From the NCBI GenBank assembly GCA_016177805.1, contig JACOUN010000026.1, forward strand, positions 1-33,096: DNA of 33,096 bases. Direction: 5' to 3'. A program made the position numbers and the translations under genes. This document shows positions 8,891 to 17,003 of this stretch, piece after piece. The DNA comes from Rhodocyclales bacterium. GTDB lineage: Bacteria > Pseudomonadota > Gammaproteobacteria > Burkholderiales > Rhodocyclaceae. Under the pieces are notes generated by a model. It did no database searches and was not told where the DNA came from. It saw only the letters and a program-made list of their open reading frames with translations. The number at the start of each line of letters is the position of its first letter. Positions within the stretch are counted from its first letter, which is position 1.

Positions 8891-9052
8891 CAGCCTGTCG
8901 GACTTGAGCGATCGTCACGAGCCAGGTGGGAAAACGAGGACAGATTTGCCCGGTTTCGAGGCGCATAGTGGTTCTATGCAACGAGAAACCGGGCAAATAT
9001 GGACCGTTTTTCCCACCGGCGCGGTAGATCAGCCTCAAGTCCGACAGGCTGC
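8890..9052. repeat. 163-bp nested palindrome (MITE-like or bidirectional terminator)
   Basis: The ends are perfect inverted copies of GCAGCCTGTCGGACTTGAG. Inside lies a second pair: GTGGGAAAA...TTTGCCCGGTTTC on the left against its near-exact complement on the right (about 8926-8957 with 8985-9016). The centre is a small hairpin with arms CATAG and CTATG. The whole element can fold into one long imperfect hairpin. It contains no open reading frame of note. It lies exactly between two convergent genes, the ABM-like gene and egtD. I see no clear target-site duplication. It could be a non-autonomous transposable element, a transcription barrier, or both. Confidence 0.85.
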
Positions 9053-9066
9053 CAGGGCTGTGCCAC

Positions 9067-10008
9067 TCAGGCGGGTGCTACAAGCCAATGCACGCTGAAC
9101 AACCCCCGCTCATCGCACCAGCAGGCACGCGGTTCGAAACCGCTGCGGCTCGCCAGCGTGCGAAAGCCGTCGAGCGTGTATTTGTATGAATTCTCGGTGT
9201 GCAGGCTCTCGCCATCGAGGAACTCGAACTTGCGTTCACCCAGCGACACCGACTGGCGCCCGGCGCTGAGCAAGTGCATCTCGATGCGCTGCCGCACCGG
9301 ATCGTAAAAGGCGTAGTGGTGGAATCGATCCACGCTGAAATCGGACCCCAGCTCCCGGTTGGCACGCACCAGCAGGTTGCGGTTGAAGGCGGCTGTGACG
9401 CCTTCGGCATCGTTGTAGGCCGCGTGCAACCATTGCGGATCCTTGACCAGATCGACGCCGATCAGCAACCCGCCGCCGCGCAACAATCGCGCCGCGCCGG
9501 ACAGAAACTCGCTTGCCTGGTCAGGGGTGAAGTTGCCGATGGTCGAGCCGGGAAAAAAGCCGCAGCGGCGCCCGAACATGGGCGTGGGCAGCACGCAGGA
9601 TTCGGGACTGGTGAAGTCGGCGATCACCGGGGTCACCTCCAGCCCCGGAATGCATCCGCGCAGGACTGCGGCCGACGCCAGCAGTTGCGCGCCTGAAATA
9701 TCGACCGGAACGAAGTGGCGCGGCCGTTCCAGCGCTTCGAGCAGCAGGCGCGCCTTGAGCAGCGAGCCGGCGCCAAACTCCACAATCTGCGCATCGGGAC
9801 CGATCAGCGCCGCCATCTGGCCAATGTAGCGTTCGAAAATCGCGCACTCGGTGCGCGTCACGTAATACTCGGGCAGCGCACAGATGCGCTCGAACAGCGC
9901 CGAGCCAGCGGCGTCGTAGAAGTACTTGGGCGAGATCGTGCGCGGCCGTGATTCCAGGCACGCGATCAGGTCACGGCCAAACGCGGATTCCGGCGGTTTC
10001 GATGTCAT
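9067..10008 (-). CDS. egtD: L-histidine N-alpha-methyltransferase EgtD (ergothioneine pathway)
   Basis: The 313-residue protein shows the EgtD family pattern: PKYFYDAAGSALFERICALPEYYVTRTE near the N-terminus, a SAM-binding VEFGAGSLLKARLLL, and the histidine-pocket motifs GSTIGNFTP, AYNDAEGVTAAFNRN and ENSYKY. EgtD trimethylates histidine to hercynine, the first step to ergothioneine. The usual partner egtB, often directly upstream, is not here; instead a periplasmic binding-protein gene lies 18 bp upstream on the same strand. The start at 10008 has CGGAGA in front. The gene ends 14 bp from the nested palindrome. Hercynine as product is inferred from the family. Confidence 0.93.
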   Translation of the reverse strand: MTSKPPESAFGRDLIACLESRPRTISPKYFYDAAGSALFERICALPEYYVTRTECAIFERYIGQMAALIGPDAQIVEFGAGSLLKARLLLEALERPRHFVPVDISGAQLLASAAVLRGCIPGLEVTPVIADFTSPESCVLPTPMFGRRCGFFPGSTIGNFTPDQASEFLSGAARLLRGGGLLIGVDLVKDPQWLHAAYNDAEGVTAAFNRNLLVRANRELGSDFSVDRFHHYAFYDPVRQRIEMHLLSAGRQSVSLGERKFEFLDGESLHTENSYKYTLDGFRTLASRSGFEPRACWCDERGLFSVHWLVAPA

Positions 10009-10026
10009 GCGGTCTCCGGTGGAACG

Positions 10027-11274
10027 CTACTCGGCGCGCTTGTGCCGTATGCCGTGGCTCTGGCGCGCGTCTTCCTCGAAGGCGTAATCGACGCGGCCGT
10101 TGCGTACCACGCCGATGACCAGCATGTTTTCGGTGATCGCGTCATGGTCTTCGGGGGTGAACGGACGGGTATAGGTCGTCACGACTCCTTCCACCCCGCG
10201 CCCGACCCGCCCGCCCAGGCGTTCGAGCGACAGCCGGATGCTATCGCCACTCAGGTCATCGGCCAGGGCCAGCCCGTTGTAGAGCAGGCGCATCGCGTCG
10301 TAGCCCTGCGCCGCGGACATCGCCGACTCCATCGCGTCCTTGCCGAAGCGCTCAAGGTAGCTCTTGACGAAGAAGCGATGACGCATGTTCTGGCTGGTCG
10401 GGATGAAACTGGCCACCGTGAACACCCCTTCCCCGGCTGGTCCGGCGGCATCGAGGAAGTTGCGCATCGAGACGGTCCAGCCGCCGTACACCGGCACCGT
10501 CCACCCCATTTCCGCCTTGTTCCTGACGATGGCCGCCAGTTCCGGGCCTATGCCGAACATCATCACCACGTCGGCATCGGCGGCGCGCGCGCGTCCGAGT
10601 TGGGCGCGCATGTCGCGCGCGCCTATGGGAAAGCGCTCGATCACCACCGGCTCGATATTGTCGCGCTTGAGCGCCGCGACGAAATCGGTCATCTCGGCGG
10701 TACCGTAGCCTGTGTCGTCGGCGAGCAGCGCGATACGCTTGAATCCGGCACGCTTGAGCAGATGGCGGGCGAAGAACGAAGTCGATACGGTGGTCGGGGG
10801 TGACACGCGGAAGACGAAATTCTCGCTCGAAGCAGGCGGAGCATAGCGCAGCGTAAGCTGCGAGCCGGTCGATACCGCCACCATCAGCGGAACGCGCGCC
10901 TTCTGATACACATCGATCGAGTTCAGCCCAACCCCGGTGTTGACCACGCCTATCGCAGCCGTGACCTTGTGCTCGTTTACAAACGCCTCGGCAATCGCCC
11001 GTCCCTTGTCGTTGTTGGCCTGGTCATCGAATTCGAGCAGCTCGATCTTCTTGCCGTTGACCCCACCCACGAACTGGTTGATTTCCTCGACCGCAAGACG
11101 GATACCGTTACGCATGCTGGTGCCCATCGGCGCGCTGCCACCGCTGAGGGGGCCGGACAGCCCGATCTTGATCGTTTCTTCGGCGGCACCGACCTCGGCG
11201 CCCGCGGCCGCAACCACCAACAGCGCTCCAAACAGGACATTGCGTAGCACCGATCCGCTGCTCATCCACTTCAT
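10027..11274 (-). CDS. LivJ-type periplasmic binding protein of an ABC transporter
   Basis: The 415-residue protein has a signal peptide (about 1-31, hydrophobic core VLFGALLVVAAAG, ending near VGAAE) followed by a type I periplasmic-binding fold of the branched-chain amino-acid / amide family: IKIGLSGPLSGGSAPMG, NGIRLAVEEIN, LLEFDDQANNDKGRAIAEAFV, KRIALLADDTGYG and VYGGWTVSMRNFLDAAG. The ligand cannot be told from sequence. No permease or ATPase gene is adjacent, so it is an orphan binding protein that must use transporter parts encoded elsewhere. The start at 11274 has GGAGGA eight to nine bases in front; the frame stays open upstream but has no signal peptide there. Only 18 bp separate it from egtD, suggesting joint expression. 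Confidence 0.9.
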   Translation of the reverse strand: MKWMSSGSVLRNVLFGALLVVAAAGAEVGAAEETIKIGLSGPLSGGSAPMGTSMRNGIRLAVEEINQFVGGVNGKKIELLEFDDQANNDKGRAIAEAFVNEHKVTAAIGVVNTGVGLNSIDVYQKARVPLMVAVSTGSQLTLRYAPPASSENFVFRVSPPTTVSTSFFARHLLKRAGFKRIALLADDTGYGTAEMTDFVAALKRDNIEPVVIERFPIGARDMRAQLGRARAADADVVMMFGIGPELAAIVRNKAEMGWTVPVYGGWTVSMRNFLDAAGPAGEGVFTVASFIPTSQNMRHRFFVKSYLERFGKDAMESAMSAAQGYDAMRLLYNGLALADDLSGDSIRLSLERLGGRVGRGVEGVVTTYTRPFTPEDHDAITENMLVIGVVRNGRVDYAFEEDARQSHGIRHKRAE

Positions 11275-11726
11275 GTTGGTGTTCCTCCACCCAGATATCC
11301 GCCGACAAGCTGTCGCCGCTTGCCACGCAGTGTACCCGGAAGGGTTGCGGACTTCTGCTTCGGGCATGCCCTTACCCGGCATGGGCGCGGGGGTCCGTTT
11401 GGGCCCGCCCCAGCACAGCCCCCCATCCCACCCTCCAGACCCTTGTATAGACAATAAAAACTTCTATTATTCAAATCGTTACCCTCGTGATTCGGGTAAA
11501 CCCTTGCCCATGTATCGGATAGGGATTTTCCCTAGCGGCCTTGCATCGCGCGGGATTGCTGAGAATACTTGAGCACAGCAAAAAAACGGTCCGCGCCGGG
11601 CTTCACGCAGTTGTAACGGCAGCGGCCATCGAATGGGAGGCGGAAATACCCTCCGTCGCCTGAATTGCCCCATGGAAAACCCATGGGCAACTTATTGATA
11701 TATCCATATCCACCTGGAGGTCTTGA
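11275..11726. promoter_or_regulatory. Divergent control region between the binding-protein gene and aapJ
   Basis: This 452-bp gap has no gene. The left part is GC-rich. An AT-rich core at 11443-11470 has TTGTAT, a 16-bp gap and TATTAT, a weak sigma-70 match toward aapJ; that would leave a leader of about 250 bases. The leader contains several dyads: TACCC...GGGTA (11480-11498), TAGGGA-TTT-TCCCTA (11520-11534) and TTGCCCCATGG...CCATGGGCAA (11665-11690), the last only 36 bp before the aapJ start. They could be operators or RNA hairpins. I found no convincing -24/-12 promoter here. Confidence 0.45.
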
Positions 11727-12755
11727 ATGAAATTCGCCAAAACTACCATGGCCATCGCTACCGCCATTGCCGCCGTGGGCATCTCCGCCCAGGCGCACGC
11801 CGGCGCAACTTTCGACAACGTCGTCAGCAAGGGCTTCGTGCAGTGCGGGGTCAGTGACGGTCTGCCCGGTTTCTCGTATACGGATTCGTCCGGCAAGTAC
11901 CTCGGCATCGACGTCGATGTGTGCCGCGCGGTAGCCGCTGCCGTGCTCGGCGACGCCAACAAGGTCCGCTTCAGCCCGCTGACCGCCAAGGAGCGCTTCA
12001 CCGCGCTGCAATCCGGCGAGATCGACATCCTGTCGCGCAACACCACCTGGACCAGCTCGCGTGACGCGGGCATGGGCCTGAACTTCGCCGGCGTCACCTA
12101 CTACGACGGCCAGGGCTTCCTGGTGAGCAAGCGCCTGGGCGTCAAGAGCGCCAAGGAACTGGATGGCGCCTCGGTGTGCATCCAGTCGGGCACCACCACC
12201 GAACTGAACCTGTCGGATTACTTCCGCGCCAACGGCATGAAGTTCACCCCGATCAACTACGACAAGTCCGACGAGACCGTCAAGGCGCTCGAAGCCGGCC
12301 GTTGCGACGTGCTCACTTCGGACCAGTCGCAGCTCTACGCTCAGCGCATCAAGCTGGCCAAGCCGGGTGATTACGTGGTGCTGCCGGAAGTGATCTCCAA
12401 GGAGCCGCTGGGTCCGGTCGTGCGCCAGGGTGACGACGAGTGGTTCCACGTGGTGCGCTGGAGCCTGTTCGCGATGATCAACGCCGAAGAGCTGGGCGTG
12501 ACGTCGAAGAACGTCGAAGAACAGGCCAAGTCGTCGACCAAGCCCGACGTTCGCCGCCTGCTCGGCGCCGAAGGCGAGTACGGCAAGGATCTGAAGATCG
12601 GCAAGGACTGGGCCGTGCAGATCATCAAGCAGGTCGGCAACTACGGTGAGATGTTCGAGCGCAACGTCGGCGCGGGCAGCGCGCTGAAGATCGAGCGCGG
12701 CCAGAACGCCCTGTGGAACAAGGGTGGTCTGCAGTACGCACCGCCGGTTCGCTAA
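11727..12755 (+). CDS. aapJ: General L-amino acid ABC transporter, binding protein AapJ
   Basis: The 342-residue protein has a signal peptide ending at AQAHA (about 1-26) and the AapJ/YhdW type of polar amino-acid binding protein: VVSKGFVQCGVSDGLPGFS, GIDVDVCRAVAAAVLGD, RFTALQSGEIDILSRNTTWT, GVTYYDGQGF, CIQSGTTTE and RCDVLTSDQSQLYA. In the periplasm it delivers a broad range of L-amino acids to the AapQM permease. GGAGG lies seven bases before the ATG. A stem-loop after the stop probably keeps this component more abundant than the permease. Confidence 0.95.
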   Translation: MKFAKTTMAIATAIAAVGISAQAHAGATFDNVVSKGFVQCGVSDGLPGFSYTDSSGKYLGIDVDVCRAVAAAVLGDANKVRFSPLTAKERFTALQSGEIDILSRNTTWTSSRDAGMGLNFAGVTYYDGQGFLVSKRLGVKSAKELDGASVCIQSGTTTELNLSDYFRANGMKFTPINYDKSDETVKALEAGRCDVLTSDQSQLYAQRIKLAKPGDYVVLPEVISKEPLGPVVRQGDDEWFHVVRWSLFAMINAEELGVTSKNVEEQAKSSTKPDVRRLLGAEGEYGKDLKIGKDWAVQIIKQVGNYGEMFERNVGAGSALKIERGQNALWNKGGLQYAPPVR

Positions 12756-12769
12756 GTCGCATCCATCGG

Positions 12770-12791
12770 GCCACCGCCGCAAGGCGGTGGC
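12770..12791 (+). terminator. Stem-loop between aapJ and aapQ (partial terminator or mRNA stabiliser)
   Basis: A perfect 9-bp stem (GCCACCGCC with GGCGGTGGC) closes a GCAA tetraloop, followed by CTTTCG-like sequence instead of a clean T run. Such hairpins after binding-protein genes commonly protect the upstream message and reduce read-through into permease genes. Confidence 0.7.
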
Positions 12792-12818
12792 TTTCGTCCT
12801 TCTAGTACGAGAGACCTC

Positions 12819-14003
12819 ATGCAGACTACGGCAAGCGTACCTCCCGCGCGCGGATCGGCCCTGACCGATCCGAAAATACGCGGATGGGCCTTCCAGATCC
12901 TTGCAGTCGTTGCCGTCAGCGGCCTCGGCTGGTATCTGTTCCAGAACACGCAGACCAATCTGGCCCAGCGTGGCATCACATCGGGCTTCAGCTTCCTGAA
13001 CAACTCCGCCGGCTTCGGCATCCTGCAGTCGCTGATCGACTACAACCAGTCCGACAGCTACAGCCGGGTATTCCTCGTCGGCCTGCTCAACACCCTGCTG
13101 GTGTCGGTGCTGGGCATCTTCTTCGCCACCCTGCTGGGCTTCATCCTCGGGGTATCGAGACTGTCGCATAACTGGCTGGTGAGCCGCCTTGCGACGGTGT
13201 ACATCGAGACTTTCCGCAACATCCCGCCGCTGTTGCAGATCTTTTTCTGGTACTTCGCCGTGCTCAGGGCCATGCCCTCGCCACGCGACAGCATCACCTT
13301 CTTCGAGTCCGCGTTCATCAATATCCGTGGCCTGTACCTGCCGGGCCCGCACGGCACCGACGCCTATCCGGCCTTCATCGCCAGCCTTGCGATCGCGGTG
13401 GTTGCGAGCTTCGTCATCGGACACTGGGCACGCGTCAGGCGCGAAGCCACCGGTCAGCCCTTCCCGGTGCTTGCCACGGTCGTCGGCCTGTTCGTGCTGC
13501 TTCCGGCGGCCACCACGGTTGCTCTGGGCAATCCGTTCAGTTGGAGCTTCCCGGAGCTGCGTGGCTTCAACTTCGTCGGCGGACTGGTGGTGATTCCAGA
13601 GCTGGTGGCGATCACGCTGGCGCTGTCGCTGTACACCGCGGCCTTCATCGCGGAAATCGTGCGTTCCGGCATCCAGGCGGTGAGCCACGGACAGACCGAA
13701 GCGGCCCTGTCACTGGGGCTGCGCCCGAGGTTGAACCTGCGTCTGGTGGTGATACCGCAGGCGATGCGGGTCATCATTCCGCCGCTGACCAGCCAGTACC
13801 TGAACCTGGTCAAGAACTCATCCCTTGCCGCCGCCATCGGCTACCCCGACCTGGTGGCGCTGTTCGCCGGCACCGTATTGAACCAGACCGGCCAGGCCAT
13901 CGAGACCATCGCCATTACCATGTCCGTCTATCTGGCCATCAGTCTGAGCATCTCGGTACTGATGAACTGGTACAACAAGCGCATCGCGCTGGTCGAGCGC
14001 TAG
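12819..14003 (+). CDS. aapQ: General L-amino acid ABC transporter, permease AapQ
   Basis: The 394-residue inner-membrane protein has a cytoplasmic N-terminus, a first transmembrane segment (about 27-47), the HisMQ-type permease start (VFLVGLLNTLLVSVLGIFFATLLGF at about 84-108, written in part), YIETFRNIPPLLQIFFWY, and the EAA loop TEAALSLGLRPRLNLRLVVIPQA that contacts the ATPase. It forms the translocation channel with AapM. The start has GAGAGA in front, and aapM follows after 12 bp. Confidence 0.95.
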   Translation: MQTTASVPPARGSALTDPKIRGWAFQILAVVAVSGLGWYLFQNTQTNLAQRGITSGFSFLNNSAGFGILQSLIDYNQSDSYSRVFLVGLLNTLLVSVLGIFFATLLGFILGVSRLSHNWLVSRLATVYIETFRNIPPLLQIFFWYFAVLRAMPSPRDSITFFESAFINIRGLYLPGPHGTDAYPAFIASLAIAVVASFVIGHWARVRREATGQPFPVLATVVGLFVLLPAATTVALGNPFSWSFPELRGFNFVGGLVVIPELVAITLALSLYTAAFIAEIVRSGIQAVSHGQTEAALSLGLRPRLNLRLVVIPQAMRVIIPPLTSQYLNLVKNSSLAAAIGYPDLVALFAGTVLNQTGQAIETIAITMSVYLAISLSISVLMNWYNKRIALVER

Positions 14004-14015
14004 GAAACCCACGCG

Positions 14016-15122
14016 ATGAATACACCGACTACACATACCTTCAAACCCGATCTCACCCCGCCGATACTGTCGGTGGGCGCGGTCGGCTGGTTGCGCACCA
14101 ACCTCTTTTCCAACTGGTTCAACAGCTTGCTGACGGTTTTCGCCATCTACCTGATCTGGCTGCTGATCCCGCCCATCATCCAGTGGGCTTTCCTGGACGC
14201 GGACTGGACCGGCGCGAGCCGCGCCGACTGCACCAGCGGAGGCGCCTGCTGGGTCTTCATCAAGGTGCGCTTCAGCCAGTTCATGTACGGTTTCTATCCC
14301 GAGGAACTGCGCTGGCGCGTGGACCTGACCGTGATACTGGCCATCGTCGGCGCGGCACCGCTGTTCTTCAAGGCAATGCCGCAAAGGTTGCGCTATGCGC
14401 TGTTCTACATGGTGGCCTACCCGCTGGTCGCGTTCTGGCTGTTGAACGGTGGATTCTTCGGTCTCGACGAAGTACGCACCAGCCAATGGGGCGGCCTGAT
14501 GCTGACCCTGGTGATCGCGGTCACCGGCATCGCCGGCGCCATGCCGCTGGGCATCTTGCTGGCCTTGGGACGGCGCTCGGACATGCCCGCGATCCGGGTC
14601 ATCTGCGTGACCTTCATCGAGTTCTGGCGCGGCGTGCCGCTGATCACGGTGCTGTTCATGTCATCGGTGATGCTGCCGTTGTTCATGCCCGAGCAAGTCT
14701 CGATCGACAAGCTGCTGCGGGCACTGATCGCGGTCATGCTATTCGAGGCCGCCTACATCGCCGAGGTGGTGCGCGGCGGCCTGCAGGCCATCCCGAAAGG
14801 CCAGTATGAAGCGGCGGCGGCAATGGGGCTGGGCTACTGGCGCGCGATGGGGCTGGTGATACTGCCGCAGGCGTTGAAGCTGGTGATTCCCGGCATCGTC
14901 AACACCTTCATCGCGCTGTTCAAGGACACCAGTCTCGTGTTGATCATTGGTCTGTTCGACCTGTTCAACAGCATCCACCAGGCCACCGTCGACCCGGCCT
15001 GGCTGGGGTTCGCCACCGAAGGCTACGTATTCGCAGCCGTGATGTTCTGGATATTCTGTTTCGGCATGTCGCGCTATTCGATGCGCCTGGAGCGCAAGCT
15101 GCACACCGGACACAAGCGTTAG
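14016..15122 (+). CDS. aapM: General L-amino acid ABC transporter, permease AapM
   Basis: The 368-residue membrane protein pairs with AapQ. It begins with the family segment VGWLRTNLFSNWFNSLLTVF, includes an insert with two cysteines (DCTSGGACW, about 67-76), and ends in the HisMQ-type permease domain with FIEFWRGVPLITVLFM and the EAA loop YEAAAAMGLGYWRAMGLVILPQA. An ATPase gene follows 12 bp later. Confidence 0.95.
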   Translation: MNTPTTHTFKPDLTPPILSVGAVGWLRTNLFSNWFNSLLTVFAIYLIWLLIPPIIQWAFLDADWTGASRADCTSGGACWVFIKVRFSQFMYGFYPEELRWRVDLTVILAIVGAAPLFFKAMPQRLRYALFYMVAYPLVAFWLLNGGFFGLDEVRTSQWGGLMLTLVIAVTGIAGAMPLGILLALGRRSDMPAIRVICVTFIEFWRGVPLITVLFMSSVMLPLFMPEQVSIDKLLRALIAVMLFEAAYIAEVVRGGLQAIPKGQYEAAAAMGLGYWRAMGLVILPQALKLVIPGIVNTFIALFKDTSLVLIIGLFDLFNSIHQATVDPAWLGFATEGYVFAAVMFWIFCFGMSRYSMRLERKLHTGHKR

Positions 15123-15134
15123 GAGTAGTGATAG

Positions 15135-15902
15135 ATGAGTCAAAACGCAAACAAGCCGAGCCTCGGCGACAAGCAGATGATCAAGATGGAAAACGTCAAC
15201 AAGTGGTACGGCCAGTTCCACGTACTGAAGGACATCAACCTTCAGGTCCGGCAGGGAGAACGCATCGTGCTGTGTGGCCCGTCCGGCTCGGGCAAATCGA
15301 CCACCATACGCTGCATCAACCGTCTGGAAGAGCATCAGGCCGGGCGGATCATCGTTGACGGCGTGGAACTGACCTCGGACCTGAAACAGGTCGAGGCCAT
15401 CCGCCGCGAGGTCGGCATGGTGTTCCAGCACTTCAACCTGTTCCCGCACCTGACCGTGCTGCAGAACTGCACCCTCGCGCCGATGTGGGTGCGCAAGATG
15501 CCCAAGCGCGAAGCCGAGGAAGTCGCGATGCACTTCCTGGAGCGGGTACGCATCCCCGAGCAGGCCGGCAAGTACCCCGGCCAGCTCTCGGGGGGTCAGC
15601 AACAACGCGTGGCCATTGCGCGGGCACTGTGCATGAAGCCGGCGATCATGCTGTTCGACGAACCGACCTCGGCACTGGACCCGGAAATGGTCAAGGAAGT
15701 GCTCGACACCATGATAGAACTGGCCGAGAGCGGCATGACCATGTTGTGCGTCACGCACGAGATGGGCTTTGCCCGCACCGTCGCGCACCGCGTGATCTTC
15801 ATGGACAAGGGTGAGATCGTCGAAGAAGCGCCGCCGGAAGAGTTCTTCTCCAATCCGAAATCGGAACGGACCCAACTCTTCCTCGGTCAGATCCTGCATT
15901 GA
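15135..15902 (+). CDS. aapP: General L-amino acid ABC transporter, ATPase AapP
   Basis: The 255-residue ATPase has Walker [10 protein letters not shown] at 48-56, a Q-loop in [14 protein letters not shown], the ABC signature LSGGQQQR from 151, Walker [13 protein letters not shown] from about 171, and the H-loop in CVTHEMGF. It powers the AapJQM importer. TAGGAGT lies before the ATG. It ends the aapJQMP run; a DUF3750 gene starts 34 bp downstream and may share the transcript. Confidence 0.96.
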   Translation: MSQNANKPSLGDKQMIKMENVNKWYGQFHVLKDINLQVRQGERIVLCGPSGSGKSTTIRCINRLEEHQAGRIIVDGVELTSDLKQVEAIRREVGMVFQHFNLFPHLTVLQNCTLAPMWVRKMPKREAEEVAMHFLERVRIPEQAGKYPGQLSGGQQQRVAIARALCMKPAIMLFDEPTSALDPEMVKEVLDTMIELAESGMTMLCVTHEMGFARTVAHRVIFMDKGEIVEEAPPEEFFSNPKSERTQLFLGQILH

Positions 15903-15936
15903 CCACCCGGACCGCCCTCAACCGGCGGCAACGTTG

Positions 15937-16734
15937 ATGTTGCTCGCCACCCCGGCTCCCCGGCGCGCAGGCAAACGCCTGCTGCGCGCCGGGATCGTCA
16001 TCCTGTCAATGTTTCTCCTGCCGCTGGGCTGGGCAGTGACCGCTCATTACGCCGAGGGTGGGCATCCCACCGACTGGCGCACGGCCAGGCGCGACAGCGC
16101 CGGCATCGCTACCGACCCCGCCACCACCACCGAAGCGGTCATCCAGGTCTATGCCGCCAAGGCGTTTCGCTGGCGCGGCGCCTTCGCGGTGCACACCTGG
16201 ATCGCGGCCAAGCCCCAGAGGGCGGACCACTACACGCGGTTCGAGGTGTTCGGCTTCAATGTGGCACGTGGGCGCAGCGCGGTGCGCATACAGAGCGGCA
16301 TCCCTGACGGCTACTGGTATGGCGCCCAACCGATCCTGCTCCGCGAGGTGCGAGGGGGAGCCGAGGTTGACCAGTTGATCACGCGTCTGCACAAGGCCTC
16401 GGCCCGCTATCCTTACCACGATCAGTACCGCCTGTGGCCCGGCCCCAACAGCAACACCTTCATTGCCTATCTAGGACGCGCGGTGCCGGAACTCAACCTC
16501 GATCTGCCCCCCACCGCCATCGGCAAGGACTTCCTGCCCGACGGCGAGCTGATCTCGACCGCGCCCAGCGGTACCGGCATACAGCTTTCGCTGGGCGGAT
16601 TGCTGGGGCTGATCGTGGCACCCGAAGAAGGTCTGGAACTGAATCTGCTCGGACTCAGCCTCGGCGTGGACCTGAACCCGGCGGCACTCAAGCTGCCCGG
16701 CGTGGGACGTGTCGGCAGCAATCGGTCGGACTAG
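15937..16734 (+). CDS. DUF3750 family membrane-anchored protein
   Basis: The 265-residue protein has one N-terminal transmembrane segment or signal anchor (about 20-37, AGIVILSMFLLPLGWAV) and a periplasmic domain with the DUF3750 landmarks FRWRGAFAVHTWIAAKP, GYWYGAQPILL, YRLWPGPNSNTFIAYLGR and LDLPPTAIGKDFL. The conserved His, Trp, Asn and Tyr residues hint at an enzyme, but no function is established for the family. The ATG at 15937 gives the hydrophobic start; an upstream open frame lies within aapP. No terminator is seen after it, only the repeat cluster. Confidence 0.85.
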   Translation: MLLATPAPRRAGKRLLRAGIVILSMFLLPLGWAVTAHYAEGGHPTDWRTARRDSAGIATDPATTTEAVIQVYAAKAFRWRGAFAVHTWIAAKPQRADHYTRFEVFGFNVARGRSAVRIQSGIPDGYWYGAQPILLREVRGGAEVDQLITRLHKASARYPYHDQYRLWPGPNSNTFIAYLGRAVPELNLDLPPTAIGKDFLPDGELISTAPSGTGIQLSLGGLLGLIVAPEEGLELNLLGLSLGVDLNPAALKLPGVGRVGSNRSD

Positions 16735-16778
16735 CAGCCCGTTGTATGCATCGCGGGGCGCGTGGGTCGGCTACGCGC

Positions 16779-16891
16779 GTAGGAGCGGCTTCAGCCGCGA
16801 CCCTCCGAGCGTTCGGGGCTGAAGCCCCTCCTACGAAACGTAGCGGACCGTGTTTCCACGGAATGAACTAGGGCTGAAGCCGCTCGTACGA
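16779..16891. repeat. Cluster of three REP-like repeats
   Basis: Three units lie here: GTAGGAGCGGCTTCAGCCGC at 16779-16798 (forward), GTTCGGGGCTGAAGCCCCTC extended to CTACGA at 16807-16838 (reverse), and AGGGCTGAAGCCGCTCGTAC at 16870-16889 (reverse). The first two form a head-to-head pair of the kind called BIME. The rest of the 269-bp gap before the receptor gene (16735-17003) holds AT-poor sequence in which I cannot place a promoter with confidence; TTGTTC...TACAAT at 16950-16963 is too closely spaced to be one. Confidence 0.8.
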
Positions 16892-17003
16892 GTGGGCGGT
16901 TGGCACGATTGCCTCGCATGGCGTGCCCGGACCGGCGTCCATGTGCGCATTGTTCCGTACAATCACGTTTGCGGTTCTCCTTCCGTCCCAACCCGAGTTC
17001 GCC

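Noticed and set aside
11532..13688. Very long minus-strand open frame opposite aapJ and aapQ
   Set aside because: It spans two well-supported transporter genes and a stem-loop, has no ribosome site or domain, and has the composition of an antisense shadow.
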